Under the pieces are notes generated by a model. It searched no databases. It was not told where the DNA came from and saw nothing but the letters and a program-made list of their open reading frames with translations. From Candidatus Rhodoblastus alkanivorans (GTDB lineage Bacteria > Pseudomonadota > Alphaproteobacteria > Rhizobiales > Beijerinckiaceae): DNA of 64,000 nt. The stretch is taken from assembly GCF_022760755.1 (NCBI RefSeq), contig NZ_JAIVFP010000001.1, forward strand, positions 3,762,001 to 3,826,000, given 5' to 3'. Shown here in pieces: positions 26,791 through 36,608 of this stretch (position 1 is its first letter; each line of letters opens with the position of its first letter). Position numbers and translations under genes: made by a program.

Positions 26791-27564
26791 TCAGCGCTGC
26801 GCCACGAAAAACAGGCGCGGATAGAGCAGTAGCACCTTGCCGTCGGCCTGGGGCGTATAGGCCATTTCCAGTTCGCGGCGGTAATGGGCGAGGAAGGCCG
26901 GCGCTTCGTCGCGTTCGAGCTTGGCGAGGAACGGCCGCAGCGCGGAACCGACGAACCAATCCACGATCGCGTCGTGGCCGTCGAGCGGATGGACATAGAT
27001 CGTCTGCCAGAGCTCGACCATCCGGCAATGGGGCGCGAGCCAGGCGTAATAGTCGTCGAGCGAGCCGATGATCGCACGCGACTTCGCGACCGGCGCGAGC
27101 CGCTCCGCCCACGGGCCGTCCACGGAAACCATGCGCATCAGGGCATGGGCGGCGTCCTGCAGCACATTGGGCATCTGCACCGCGAGCACGCCGCCCGGAT
27201 TGAGGAAGGACAGCAATTTCGGCACGAACTGGTGATGATCCGGCGCGAAATGCAGCGCGGCGTTGGCGAAAATGAGATCGACCGGCTCTTCCGGCGTCCA
27301 GTCGCAGAAATCCTGCCTCAGGAAGCGCGCGAAAGGCGCGCGTTCGCAGGCCGCCTCCAGCATTTTCTCCGAAGTGTCGAGCCCGAGAATGTCGGCGCCA
27401 CGAAAACAATGCGCCAGAATCGCTGCGCTATTGCCCGGCCCGCAGCCGAGATCGACGATCCGGCGCGGCGCCAGCGGCGGAATGCGCGAGATAAGGTCGC
27501 GAGCCGCCTGAGCCCGTTCGCGCTCGAATTTCAGATAAAGGTCGCAATCCCAATCCGGCATCAT
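26791..27564 (-). CDS. tam: Trans-aconitate 2-methyltransferase
   Basis: This SAM-dependent enzyme methylates trans-aconitate, an inhibitor of aconitase that forms spontaneously from the TCA intermediate. The 257-residue protein starts with the Tam pattern DWDCDLYLKFERERAQAARDLI, then the SAM loop IVDLGCGPGNSAAILA, and ANAALHFAPDH. The palindrome at 27593-27611 lies about 30 bases upstream of the start and may be an operator. Two adjacent ATGs are possible starts (27564 and 27561). Confidence 0.9.
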   Translation of the reverse strand: MMPDWDCDLYLKFERERAQAARDLISRIPPLAPRRIVDLGCGPGNSAAILAHCFRGADILGLDTSEKMLEAACERAPFARFLRQDFCDWTPEEPVDLIFANAALHFAPDHHQFVPKLLSFLNPGGVLAVQMPNVLQDAAHALMRMVSVDGPWAERLAPVAKSRAIIGSLDDYYAWLAPHCRMVELWQTIYVHPLDGHDAIVDWFVGSALRPFLAKLERDEAPAFLAHYRRELEMAYTPQADGKVLLLYPRLFFVAQR

Positions 27565-27592
27565 CGCAAATCTGCGCCGCCGCGCCTTTTTT

Positions 27593-27611
27593 GTCTAGTA
27601 AACTACTAGAC
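27593..27611. promoter_or_regulatory. Perfect palindrome upstream of tam (possible operator)
   Basis: GTCTAGTA-AAC-TACTAGAC is a perfect 8-bp inverted repeat with an inner TAGT-AA-ACTA dyad. It is AT-rich against a GC-rich background and lies about 30 bases before tam, after the end of the ABC permease gene. A repressor site or a weak terminator for the permease operon are both possible. Confidence 0.5.
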
Positions 27612-27624
27612 TAATAATAACGCC

Positions 27625-28467
27625 TTAATTGCCGCCCGGCGCGCCGCGCAACGCCATCAGGCCGCGCGAAGGATCATAAGCAAGAATTGCGCCGGACATG
27701 AAGACGATCGTGCAGCCAAGGGTCACCGCCAGAGAAACCCAATTGACCTGGCCATAGAGCGCGAAGCGGATCAGTTCGACGGCATGGGTGAAGGGATTGG
27801 CCTGGCAGAAGTAATAGAGGCCCGGGCTGCCCTCCTGCACCCGCCACAGGGGATAGAGCGCGGAGGACGCGAAAAACATCGGGAAGATCACGAAATTCAT
27901 GATGCCTGAAAAATTTTCGAGCTGCTTGATCAACGAGGACAGCAGCATGCCGAGCGATCCCAGCATCAGCCCCGACAGCAGCAGCGCGGGCAGGACGGTC
28001 AGATAGCCAAGCGGCGGGGCCTGAATGTCCCAGAACCAGGCAATGGCGAGATAGGCGTAGACCTGCAGCACCGAGACCAGCGTCCCGGCGATCAGCTTGC
28101 CGAACAGCAAAAACGCGCGCGGGAACGGGCTGAGCAGCAGGACGCGCATATTGCCCATTTCGCGATCATAGACCATCGACAGCGACGATTGCATGCCGTT
28201 GAAGAGCTGGATCATGGCCATCAGGCCGGGCGTGATATAGACGTCGTAAAGAATATAAGTCTGGTAGGGCGGGATGATCGACACGCCAAGGGTCTGGCGG
28301 AATCCGGCTGCGAAAATGAACAACCAGACCAGGGGACGCACCAGGGCGGAGACGAAACGCTCCCGCTGATGCAGGAAGCGCAGGCCCTCGCGCCAGACGA
28401 TGCCCTGAAGGCAGATCATGTGGGCGGCGAAGGTCAGGCGGGGCGGGGCGGGGGCTTGCAGGGTCAT
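27625..28467 (-). CDS. ABC-2 type exporter permease (PQQ-catabolism-associated type)
   Basis: The 280-residue permease has six hydrophobic spans and the NodJ/ABC-2 signature pattern around MVYDREMGNMRVLLLSPFPR. It ends six spans later with WVSLAVTLGCTIVFMSGAILAYDP. Together with the adjacent ATPase and a broken beta-propeller gene it matches the exporter locus found beside PQQ-dependent alcohol dehydrogenases in methylotrophs and pseudomonads. The substrate of that exporter is unknown. Its ATG overlaps the ATPase stop by four bases. Confidence 0.85.
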   Translation of the reverse strand: MTLQAPAPPRLTFAAHMICLQGIVWREGLRFLHQRERFVSALVRPLVWLFIFAAGFRQTLGVSIIPPYQTYILYDVYITPGLMAMIQLFNGMQSSLSMVYDREMGNMRVLLLSPFPRAFLLFGKLIAGTLVSVLQVYAYLAIAWFWDIQAPPLGYLTVLPALLLSGLMLGSLGMLLSSLIKQLENFSGIMNFVIFPMFFASSALYPLWRVQEGSPGLYYFCQANPFTHAVELIRFALYGQVNWVSLAVTLGCTIVFMSGAILAYDPSRGLMALRGAPGGN

Positions 28468-29219
28468 GGGACGGCTCCCGCGTCGGTCTCGCCGATCAAG
28501 GCGACGAAGGCCGCCCTCACGTCGGCGGCGCCGGTTTTCTGAAGCAGGTCGGCCGCCTTGCCCGTGGCGCGTAATTTGCCCTTGTGCAGCACGACGACGG
28601 CGTCCCCCGGCTCGACCTCGTCGGTCAGATGGGTGGCCCAGAGCACGCTCACGCCCTCTCGCTCAACCAGTCCGCGCGCCAGTTTGAGAATGTCGGCGCG
28701 GGCGCCGATGTCGAGCCCGACCGTCGGCTCGTCGAGCACCAGCAGGCGGGGATGGTGCAGCAGGGCGCGGGCGATTTCGACCCGGCGCATCTGGCCGCCG
28801 GAAAGCGCGCGGACCTTGTCCTTGGCGCGGTCGGCGAGATTGATCGCCGCCAGAAGCTCCCCGGTGCGCCGCGCCGCCTCCTTGCGCCCGATGCCGTGCA
28901 GGGCGGCGTGATAGTAAAAGTTCTGGGCCACCGACAGATCGAGGTCGAGCGTGCGCGACTGGAACACGACGCCGAGCTGCGCCAGAGCCGCGCGCGGATC
29001 GACCGTCAGATTGCGGCCGAACACGACGATTTGACCCTTCTGCAGGGCGAACAGCCGCGTGATCAATGAGAACATCGTGCTCTTGCCCGCGCCGTTGAGC
29101 CCAAGCAGCACGCAAAAGGCGCCCTGCGGGACGGAAAAGCTCACGTCATTCAGCGCCTGGCGCGCGCCGTAATGGTGGCTGACGCCGGAGAACTCCAAGG
29201 CCGGGGGAGAATCACTCAT
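28464..29219 (-). CDS. ABC transporter ATP-binding protein (PQQ-catabolism-associated type)
   Basis: The 251-residue ATPase has Walker [14 protein letters not shown]-loop [14 protein letters not shown], the signature [18 protein letters not shown], Walker [13 protein letters not shown] and the H-loop ATHLTDEV. The ATG at 29219 begins [18 protein letters not shown], the usual start of exporter ATPases. It overlaps the truncated beta-propeller frame upstream and the permease downstream, each by an ATGA. It should power the ABC-2 exporter. Confidence 0.9.
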   Translation of the reverse strand: MSDSPPALEFSGVSHHYGARQALNDVSFSVPQGAFCVLLGLNGAGKSTMFSLITRLFALQKGQIVVFGRNLTVDPRAALAQLGVVFQSRTLDLDLSVAQNFYYHAALHGIGRKEAARRTGELLAAINLADRAKDKVRALSGGQMRRVEIARALLHHPRLLVLDEPTVGLDIGARADILKLARGLVEREGVSVLWATHLTDEVEPGDAVVVLHKGKLRATGKAADLLQKTGAADVRAAFVALIGETDAGAVP

Positions 29220-29593
29220 GCGCGCCAGCATGTCATGGTTCCGGCGCGGCGGGAATGACCAGATCCCAGGTCGGCGAGGGTCCCGCGGGTCGAAGCATCG
29301 ACGAAATGGACCATATTGGTGGTGTCGGTGGTCGCGGCCACCACCTTGCCGTCGGGCGAGACATCGCCCCGCTCGCAATCGCGGCCGGCCGGAAGCTTCT
29401 CCGTCACAACCAGTTTTTGCGGATCGATGATGGCGATGGAATCGGAATCGCCGAGCACGACATGGATTTTTCCGTTGTCGGGGCTGGCGACAATGCCGCG
29501 CGGGCGCTGGCTGACGGGAATCGTCGCCTTCACCGTCATCTTGTCGAGGTCGATCACCGTAACGCTATCGCCCTTCTCATTGGTGACGGTGGA
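29216..29593 (-). pseudogene. Remnant of a YVTN beta-propeller protein (PQQ-catabolism-associated)
   Basis: The open frame of about 125 codons contains VTNEKGDSVTVIDLDKM, IPVSQRPRGIVASPD, IAIIDPQKLVV and VSPDGKVVAATTDTTNMVHFVD, all typical of the YVTN-repeat propeller that accompanies these ABC genes. That protein is normally a little over 300 residues with a signal peptide. Here the first blades are cut by an in-frame TGA (29594-29596), internal blades appear missing around RDCERGDVSPDG, and the C-terminal [16 protein letters not shown] looks frame-shifted. It is judged a decayed gene. Confidence 0.75.
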
Positions 29594-29808
29594 TCAACCA
29601 GACGTCTCCCTGCCGCGCATCCTTGATGATTTTGCGCGCGCCTGAAAAGCCTAGCCATTATCGCGCGGCGGAGGCAACCGCCCGCGACCGGCGCCTTAAG
29701 ACAATTGCGCGGGATGGGGAGCGCGCGCCAACCCTCGCCTGCGCCGATGAACTGCGAGAGCCGTAAAACCCGTCGCCTTTTTGGCCGCATTTCGTGTCAC
29801 AATGGACC

Positions 29809-30954
29809 ATGGCGCACAAAGACGACCCCGTATCCGATTGGACGAAACTGCTCTGGCCGGGATTTTACGCCGCGGAGGCCGGTCTGGCCTTGGCGCGCGT
29901 GATGATCGGGACCCTGACGCCTCCCGACGCCACATCGCCGCGGCCCGAGCCGGCGTGGGCGAGCCCCAACGAAGTCGTCCTCGAACTCTCCGCGGCGCGG
30001 CTGCGGCGCTTCGATTGCCCGCCCAAAGGCGGCGGGGGCCATGCGCCAATCCTGGTCTGCGCGCCCTTCGCCCTGCATGACGCGCGGATCGCCGACCTGT
30101 GCGAAGGCCACAGTCTGATGGCGCGGCTGCGCGCCGGCGGTGGACCGCTCTATCTCGTCGAATGGCTGTCGGCCCGGGAAACCCAAGCCTTCCGCACCAT
30201 CGACGACTATCTCGCCGACCTCAATGTCATGGTCGATGAAATCGGCGGATTCTGCGATTTCGTCGGCCTGTGCCAGGGCGGCTGGCTCGGCCTCGCCTTT
30301 GCGGCGCGCTTCCCGTCGAAGGCGCGCCGGCTGGTCATCGCCGCGGCGCCGATCGACACCCACGCCGCCGAGACGCCCTTTTCGGCGCTCGCCCGCTCGA
30401 CGCCCATCGAAACCTTCGAGGAACTGGCGCAGATGGGCGGAGGCTTCGCGCGGGGCGCCCAGGCGCAGCAATTCTGGGGCCTCCTGGCGCATAGCGACGA
30501 ACAGATCCACGCCTTGTGCCAGAGCGACCTCACGCTCGATTCTGATGAATTCCGCGCCCGGACCGCGGCGTTTCGCGCCTGGAGCGAAAGTCCGCTCGAC
30601 CTGCCAGGGGCCTATTACCTCGAAGTCGTCGAAAGGCTTTACAAGCAAAACCAGCTCGCGCGCGGCGAATTCGTCGCTCTGGGGAAAAGAATCGATCTCC
30701 GCGTCCTTTGCGCGCCGCTCTATCTGATCGCCGCGCAAGACGACGATATCGCCGCGCCGGAGCAAACCCTCGCCTGCGCCCGCCTCGTCGGAACGCCGCC
30801 GGCAGCGATCAGGCAGAGGATCGTTCCCGGCGGGCACCTCAACCTGTTCTTCGGCCGGCGAACGCTCGATGCGATCTGGCCCGACGTCGTCGCCTGGCTT
30901 TGCGCCCCGGCCCCTGCCGCGCGGCGCGCCAAAGCTTCGGGCGTCAGGGCTTGA
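29809..30954 (+). CDS. PhaC-like alpha/beta hydrolase with cysteine nucleophile
   Basis: The 381-residue protein resembles polyhydroxyalkanoate synthase-type hydrolases. The lipase-box analogue is FVGLCQGGW with C155 in place of serine, the aspartate is in [13 protein letters not shown], and the histidine in [11 protein letters not shown]. It is shorter than class I PhaC and closer to the class III PhaC core. It may be a PHA synthase-like or thioesterase-like enzyme; function is not settled. GTG at 29794 is an alternative start. It overlaps the convergent mscL by 11 bases. Confidence 0.75.
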   Translation: MAHKDDPVSDWTKLLWPGFYAAEAGLALARVMIGTLTPPDATSPRPEPAWASPNEVVLELSAARLRRFDCPPKGGGGHAPILVCAPFALHDARIADLCEGHSLMARLRAGGGPLYLVEWLSARETQAFRTIDDYLADLNVMVDEIGGFCDFVGLCQGGWLGLAFAARFPSKARRLVIAAAPIDTHAAETPFSALARSTPIETFEELAQMGGGFARGAQAQQFWGLLAHSDEQIHALCQSDLTLDSDEFRARTAAFRAWSESPLDLPGAYYLEVVERLYKQNQLARGEFVALGKRIDLRVLCAPLYLIAAQDDDIAAPEQTLACARLVGTPPAAIRQRIVPGGHLNLFFGRRTLDAIWPDVVAWLCAPAPAARRAKASGVRA

Positions 30955-31378
30955 TGGGCTCCCTGCTGGCGAGCAGGTCGCGGATTTCGCCGAGGAGGAC
31001 TTCGCTGCGCGGCGGCTCGGGCGCCGCTTCAGGCGCATCCTTTTTCGCCACCAGCTTGTTGATGGCGCGAATCATCAAGAACAAGGCGAAGGCGACGATC
31101 AGGAAATTCAGCGCCGCGGTGATGAAGGCGCCATAGCCGAAGGCCGCGCCGATCTTTTTCGCGTCGGCGTAAGGCGGATGATTGGCGAGTTTCGAGCTGA
31201 GCCCGATATAATAATTCGAGAAGTCCAGGCCGCCGGGCGTGATCGCGCCGATCGCCGGCATGATGACGTCGTCGACGAGCGAATTGACAATCTTGCTGAA
31301 AGCGGCCCCGATGATCACGCCGACCGCGAGATCGAGAGCATTGCCACGCATGGCGAATTTTTTAAATTCTTCTAACAT
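30944..31378 (-). CDS. mscL: Large-conductance mechanosensitive channel
   Basis: The channel opens under membrane tension to release solutes during osmotic downshock. The 144-residue protein has the N-terminal amphipathic helix [31 protein letters not shown], the first span's glycine-rich pore, a periplasmic loop, a second span ([16 protein letters not shown]) and a C-terminal helix ([12 protein letters not shown]). All are typical of MscL. Confidence 0.96.
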   Translation of the reverse strand: MLEEFKKFAMRGNALDLAVGVIIGAAFSKIVNSLVDDVIMPAIGAITPGGLDFSNYYIGLSSKLANHPPYADAKKIGAAFGYGAFITAALNFLIVAFALFLMIRAINKLVAKKDAPEAAPEPPRSEVLLGEIRDLLASREPIKP

Positions 31379-31498
31379 GCCGACGAAATCCCCCTGTCAG
31401 CCGCGCGAAATCCCGCGGCGGCGAGGTTAAGGCGAGGCTCCGGCCAAGGTCAATCCTCGGACAAGACGGACATTTCGGGAAGCCCTGGACGGAGCGTC

Positions 31499-34400
31499 AT
31501 GGCGCTGAACTGGATCAATATTTCCGCGACGCTGTTGTATTTCCTCGTCCTGCTCGGGCTCGCCGTCTATGGCGACCGCCGCGCGGCGCGCTTCACCGGC
31601 GACCGTACCCGCCGTCTCGTCTATGTGCTCGGCCTTTGCGTCTATTGCACGTCCTGGACCTTTTTCGGCTCGGTTGGTCTCGCCTCGACCAACGGTCTCG
31701 ATTTCCTGCCCATCTATATCGGCCCGATGCTGGTGTTCGGTTTCGGCTGGCCGCTGGTGGCGCGGGTCGCGCGCACCGCGCGGGCGCAGAACACGACCTC
31801 GATCGCCGATTTTCTCGCCGCCCGCTATGGCAAGTCGGAAGCGGTGGCCGCGGTGGCGGCGGTGATCGCGGTGATCGGCGTCTTGCCCTATATCGCTTTA
31901 CAGCTCAAGGCGATTTCGGCGACGCTGATGATCGGCTTCGGCCACGCCACGCCCTTCGCGCCGGCGCCGGCGTCGGACTGGCCGGACCGCCTCGCCCTCG
32001 GCGTCGCCATTCTGCTCGCTCTGTTCGCCATGGCCTTCGGCACCAGGCGGGTGGACGCCGGCGAGCACCAGAACGGCCTGATGGTGACGATCGCCGCCGA
32101 ATCCATGGCCAAGCTCCTCGCCTTCCTCGTCGTCGGCGGCTTCGTCGTCTGGGGCATGTTCGGGGGATTGGGCGACCTGTTCCAGCGCGCCGCCGTCACG
32201 CCCGGCATAAGGGCCGTGCTGACGGCGCCGCCCGATCTCGCGGTCTGGACCACTTTGACCCTGCTCTCCAGCGGCGCCATGCTGTTCCTGCCCCGGCAAT
32301 TCCATGTCGCCATCGTCGAAAACCGCGACGAAAACGACATCAAGACCGCGGCCGTCGTCTTCCCCCTCTATCTGCTCGCGATCAATTTTTTCGTCGTGCC
32401 GCTCGCCGTCGCCGGCCTCCTCAAATTCCCTATTGTGATCGACCGCGACCTCACCGTGATGGCGCTGCCGCTCGCCGCCCGGAATGCGCCGGTCGCTTTC
32501 ATCGCGATGATCGGCGGCCTTTCCGCCGCGACCGCCATGGTGGTGGTCGAATCGGTGGCGCTTTCCGTCATGGCGTCGAACAACCTCGTCCTGCCGCTGC
32601 TGCTGCGCATCGGCCGCTGGCGCAACGGCCGGGCGCGCCCGCTCGTCGAAGGCGAGGCGGGATTGCGCATCCTGCGGGTGCGCCGCGCCGCAATTCTCGT
32701 CGTCCTTCTCCTGTCGTTCTTCTATTACCGCCTGACGGGAGAAACCCTGCTCGCCTCGATCGGCATTCTCTCCTTCGCCTGCGTCGCGCAATTCGGACCC
32801 GCTTTCGTCGGAGCCCTGCTGTGGCGGCGCGGCACCGCGCTCGGCGCCATCGCCGGGCTCATCACCGGCGTCGTCGTCTGGGTCTTCACATTGCTCATTC
32901 CCTCGATCGACGCCGGCCTCGCCGCTCATCCCGCGGCGGCGGCGTCCGCCACGTTCAAGGGACAGATGGACACGCTCGTCCATGGCGTGTTCTGGAGCCT
33001 TACCGCCAATAGTCTGGCCTATGTCGTCTTTTCCCTGGCGCGGCGTCCAACCCCGATCGAGCGCCTCCAGGCCGAAATTTTCGTCGGCAAGAACGCCGCG
33101 CCCATGGCCCAGGCCTTCCGCCTCTGGCGCGCCAGCGTCCAGGCGTCGGAGGTCGAAACGACGGTCGCCCGCTATCTCGGCGCGCATCGCACGCGCGAGG
33201 CTTTCGAAGCCTTCTTCGCCGGCCGCGGCCAGACCTATGACCCGCGCGCCGAAGCCGACATCCATCTGATGCGGATCGCGGAGCATCTCCTCGCTTCGGC
33301 GATCGGCGCAGCCTCGGCGCGCCTCGTGCTGTCGCTGCTGCTCAAGCGGCGGAACGTTTCGAGCGCGGCGGCGATACGGCTGGTGGACGACGCCTCCGCC
33401 GCCCTGCTCTACAACCGCGACATGCTGCAGCACGCGCTGGATTTCACCCGCCAGGGCATTTCCGTGTTCGACGCCGATTTGCGCCTGACCTGCTGGAACC
33501 GGGAATTCCGCGACATGTTCAGCCTGCCCGCCCATTTCGCGCGCAACGGCGTGGCCCTCGACGACATCCTCCGCTTCAACGCCGAGCGCGGCCTTTACGG
33601 CGAGGGCGCGGTTGACGAACTGGTCCTTGCGCGCCTCGAACGCCTGACCAATTCGGAGCCGTTTCGCGTAAGGCTCACGCATTCCGGCAAGGCGATCGAG
33701 ACGCGCTCGGCGCGCATGCCCGACGGCGGCCTCGTCGTCACCTACACCGACGTCACCGACCAATTCGCCGCCGAACAGGCGCTCGAAGCCTCCAAGGAAT
33801 CCCTGGAGCAGCGCGTGCGCGAACGCACCGAGGAACTGACCCGCCTCAACGAGGAGCTGGCGCGCGCCAAGGCCGACGCCGAACGCGCCAATATTTCCAA
33901 GACCCGCTTTCTCGCCGCGGCCGGCCACGACATCCTGCAGCCGCTCAACGCCGCGCGACTCTATGCCGCGACCATGCTGCAGCGCGCCGCCGCCGGCGCG
34001 CCCTCCGCCGAGACCGGGGCGCTCGCGCGCAATGTCGACAGCGCGCTCGAGGCGGTGGAGGACATTTTTTCCGCTCTGCTCGAAATGTCGCGGCTCGACG
34101 CCGGCGCGATGAAGGTCGAATTGAGCAATTTCCGGGTGGACGAACTCTTCCGCCAGCTAAAAATCGAATTCGCGCCGCTTGCCGAAAAGAAGGGGCTGAA
34201 ACTTATTTTCACGCCCTGCTCGCTCGCTGTGCGCTCCGACAGGCGCCTGTTGCGCCGACTGTTGCAGAATCTGGTTTCGAACGCGGTCAAATATACCCGC
34301 TCCGGCCGGGTGCTGGTCGGCGCGCGGCGCCTGCGCGGCAAGGTCCGCATCGAGGTCTGGGACACCGGCTTGGGGATTCCGCGCGAAAAGCAGAAAAGCG

Positions 34401-35014
34401 TGTTCCGCGAATTCGAGCGGCTCGACGCGGGCGGCGCCGAACCCGGCCTCGGCCTCGGCCTCTCCATCGTCGAGCGCATGGCCCGCGTGCTCGCGCACCC
34501 GCTCGCGCTACGGTCGTCGCCCGGAAAAGGCTCGGTCTTCACCGTCACGGCGCCGTTCGGCGCGCCGCCGCCGCATGTCTCGGCCCGCGACGCCCCGGCC
34601 GCCGCGCCACGCCAGTCGCAGCTCGTCGACATGGCCGTCCTCGCCATCGACAACGATCCCTTGATCGTGGACGGGATGCGCGCGCTGCTGGCGTCCTGGG
34701 GCTGCGTCCCGATCGTCGCGACGAGCCAGCGCGAAGCGATCGCCGAGCTTGCGCGCCAGAAGCGGACGCCCGACGCCATTCTCGCCGATTATCACCTCGA
34801 CGAGGGCGACGGCGTGGACGCCATCGTCGCCTTGCGCTGGCGATTCGGCGCCTCCGTTCCCGCCGCTTTGATCACCGCCGACCGCTCGGAGGAGATGCGG
34901 GCGCGGGCGCGGGAGAAGGACGTCATGGTGATCAACAAGCCACTCAAGCCGGCGACATTGCGCGCGCTCCTGGCGCAGTGGCGGGCTGCGGCCGCGACTC
35001 CGACGCCGGGCTGA
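31499..35014 (+). CDS. Hybrid sensor histidine kinase with sodium:solute symporter-like N-terminus
   Basis: The 1171-residue protein begins with an SSF-type membrane region of about a dozen helices (to about residue 520). It continues with a PAS domain (about 640-760), a coiled-coil linker, HisKA with the phospho-accepting H810 in AAAGHDILQPLN, HATPase motifs (LLQNLVSNAVKYT, DTGLGIP, GLGLGLSIV), and a receiver domain with D1097 in ILADYHLDEGDG. CbrA-like kinases share this plan and may couple transport to signalling. No partner regulator is adjacent. The 3' end overlaps phaZ by 71 bases. Confidence 0.92.
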   Translation: MALNWINISATLLYFLVLLGLAVYGDRRAARFTGDRTRRLVYVLGLCVYCTSWTFFGSVGLASTNGLDFLPIYIGPMLVFGFGWPLVARVARTARAQNTTSIADFLAARYGKSEAVAAVAAVIAVIGVLPYIALQLKAISATLMIGFGHATPFAPAPASDWPDRLALGVAILLALFAMAFGTRRVDAGEHQNGLMVTIAAESMAKLLAFLVVGGFVVWGMFGGLGDLFQRAAVTPGIRAVLTAPPDLAVWTTLTLLSSGAMLFLPRQFHVAIVENRDENDIKTAAVVFPLYLLAINFFVVPLAVAGLLKFPIVIDRDLTVMALPLAARNAPVAFIAMIGGLSAATAMVVVESVALSVMASNNLVLPLLLRIGRWRNGRARPLVEGEAGLRILRVRRAAILVVLLLSFFYYRLTGETLLASIGILSFACVAQFGPAFVGALLWRRGTALGAIAGLITGVVVWVFTLLIPSIDAGLAAHPAAAASATFKGQMDTLVHGVFWSLTANSLAYVVFSLARRPTPIERLQAEIFVGKNAAPMAQAFRLWRASVQASEVETTVARYLGAHRTREAFEAFFAGRGQTYDPRAEADIHLMRIAEHLLASAIGAASARLVLSLLLKRRNVSSAAAIRLVDDASAALLYNRDMLQHALDFTRQGISVFDADLRLTCWNREFRDMFSLPAHFARNGVALDDILRFNAERGLYGEGAVDELVLARLERLTNSEPFRVRLTHSGKAIETRSARMPDGGLVVTYTDVTDQFAAEQALEASKESLEQRVRERTEELTRLNEELARAKADAERANISKTRFLAAAGHDILQPLNAARLYAATMLQRAAAGAPSAETGALARNVDSALEAVEDIFSALLEMSRLDAGAMKVELSNFRVDELFRQLKIEFAPLAEKKGLKLIFTPCSLAVRSDRRLLRRLLQNLVSNAVKYTRSGRVLVGARRLRGKVRIEVWDTGLGIPREKQKSVFREFERLDAGGAEPGLGLGLSIVERMARVLAHPLALRSSPGKGSVFTVTAPFGAPPPHVSARDAPAAAPRQSQLVDMAVLAIDNDPLIVDGMRALLASWGCVPIVATSQREAIAELARQKRTPDAILADYHLDEGDGVDAIVALRWRFGASVPAALITADRSEEMRARAREKDVMVINKPLKPATLRALLAQWRAAAATPTPG

Positions 35015-36302
35015 CCGCGGCGGGCGACCGCAACCCGGGATCGGACGCGAAGCGCGCCTCGACCTCGGCGTGAAAAGCGCAGATGCGCGGCGCGATCTCC
35101 TTGCGGAAGCGCGAGCCGTTGAACACGCCGTAATGGCCGACGTCCTTCTGCAGGTAATGCATGCGCAAGCCGTCGGGGATGTTGCAGCAGAGGTCCTGCG
35201 CCGCCTCGGTCTGGCCGACGCCCGAAATGTCGTCCTTCTCGCCCTCGACCGTCATCAGGCCGACCCGCCTGATGGCGCAGGGGTCCACCGGATGGCCGCG
35301 GTGAGTCATCACGCCGCGCGGCAATTCGTGGTGGACGAACACCTTGTCGATGGTCTGGAGATAGAATTCCGCTGTCAGATCCATGACCGCGAGATATTCG
35401 TCGTAGAATTCGCGATGCTTTACCGCCGAATCGCCGTCGCCCTTGATGAGATGGTTGAACATGTCGACATGGGCGTTGACATGGCGGTCCAAATTCATCG
35501 CCATGAAGCCGGAGAGCTGGAGAAAGCCGGGATAGACCTCGCGGCCGGCGCCCGGATAGGGGAAGGGCGCGACATGGATGCAATTGCGCCGGAACCATTG
35601 CGATCCGCGTTTCTCGGCGACCTTATTGACCGCGGTTGGGCTGCGGCGGGTGTCGATCGGGCCGCCCATCAGGGTCATGGAGGCCGGAACATGGGGGTCC
35701 TTTTCGGCCTCCATGCGCGCGACCGCCGCGAGCGCCGGGACCGAGGGCTGACAGACCGCGAGAAGATGGACCGGCGGCGCGCCGGCGACATCGAGGAATT
35801 CGCACATTTCGACGACATAATCGATATAATCGTCGAGATCGAAGCGCCCGGCGCTCAGCGGAACCAGCCGCGCGTCAACCCAGTCGGTAACGAAGACGTC
35901 ATGGGTCGGCAGGAACGTCTCGACCGTGCCCCGCAACAGAGTCGCATAATGGCCCGACATCGGCGCGACAATCAGCAGGCGCGACTGGCGCGGCGTGCGC
36001 GGCGGCAGATGGCGCCGGAAATGCCGCAGTTGGCAGAAGGGGCGAACCCAGACGATCTCCTCCTCGACCGCGACCGCCTTGCCGTTGACGATTGTCTTGT
36101 CGAGGCCGAAGGCCGGCTTGCCGTAACGGCGGGTCAAGCGTTCGAACAGTTCCGCCGACGCCGCGAGATTGCGGCCGAGGGGCGTGTAGGCCATCGGGTT
36201 GGCCGGGTTCTTGAACGTCAGCCGGGTCAGATCCGAGAGGGCGCGCGCAGGCGCCATCGCCAGATGCGCCATCTCGTAGAAATGATAGGCATAATGGTTC
36301 AT
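34944..36302 (-). CDS. phaZ: Intracellular polyhydroxyalkanoate depolymerase
   Basis: The enzyme mobilises native PHB granules inside the cell. The 452-residue protein starts MNHYAYHFYEMAHLAMAPAR, the usual PhaZ opening, and has VAPMSGHYATLLRGTVE, FVTDWVDAR, and the cysteine nucleophile C184 in LLAVCQPSVPA. The histidine is in KDVGHYGVFNG. A Pro/Ala-rich tail of about 30 residues makes it longer than most homologues, and that tail is the part overlapping the convergent kinase gene. It fits the storage-polymer theme of the window. Confidence 0.95.
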   Translation of the reverse strand: MNHYAYHFYEMAHLAMAPARALSDLTRLTFKNPANPMAYTPLGRNLAASAELFERLTRRYGKPAFGLDKTIVNGKAVAVEEEIVWVRPFCQLRHFRRHLPPRTPRQSRLLIVAPMSGHYATLLRGTVETFLPTHDVFVTDWVDARLVPLSAGRFDLDDYIDYVVEMCEFLDVAGAPPVHLLAVCQPSVPALAAVARMEAEKDPHVPASMTLMGGPIDTRRSPTAVNKVAEKRGSQWFRRNCIHVAPFPYPGAGREVYPGFLQLSGFMAMNLDRHVNAHVDMFNHLIKGDGDSAVKHREFYDEYLAVMDLTAEFYLQTIDKVFVHHELPRGVMTHRGHPVDPCAIRRVGLMTVEGEKDDISGVGQTEAAQDLCCNIPDGLRMHYLQKDVGHYGVFNGSRFRKEIAPRICAFHAEVEARFASDPGLRSPAAVSPASESRPQPATAPGARAMSPA

Positions 36303-36608
36303 TTTTCCGCCTCGCCGCCTGGCCGCCGCAACTCAATGCGGCTCGAAGTTACACAAACCGGAATTACCGTTGGAGTTTCCGCAGGAATTTCGGAGCGAGA
36401 ACCTGACAGGATATGGTAAATCCACTGATCCGGCAAACAAAGTTGGCGACGATTGCCCTCATATTTAAGTAGGATAAGGCGGGCCGGATTACCACTGCCG
36501 CGCCTTGCATAGGCAAAATGGCGGTCTTGCGCCGCCAGGGAAACGCCTGTCCTCTGGCGATGACGCGCGGCCCGAGATAGGATGGCTCGCAGGCTCCAGG
36601 AGCGCCTC
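36303..36608. other. Divergent intergenic region between phaZ and the metallo-beta-lactamase gene
   Basis: This 306-base region separates two divergent genes and must contain their promoters. The part from 36330 to 36480 is noticeably more AT-rich. I saw no convincing operator, repeat or small gene in it. Confidence 0.5.

Noticed and set aside
31898-33928. 676-codon minus-strand frame opposite the hybrid kinase
   Set aside because: It is rich in Arg, Gly, Asp and Glu with no fold signature; a shadow of the kinase gene.
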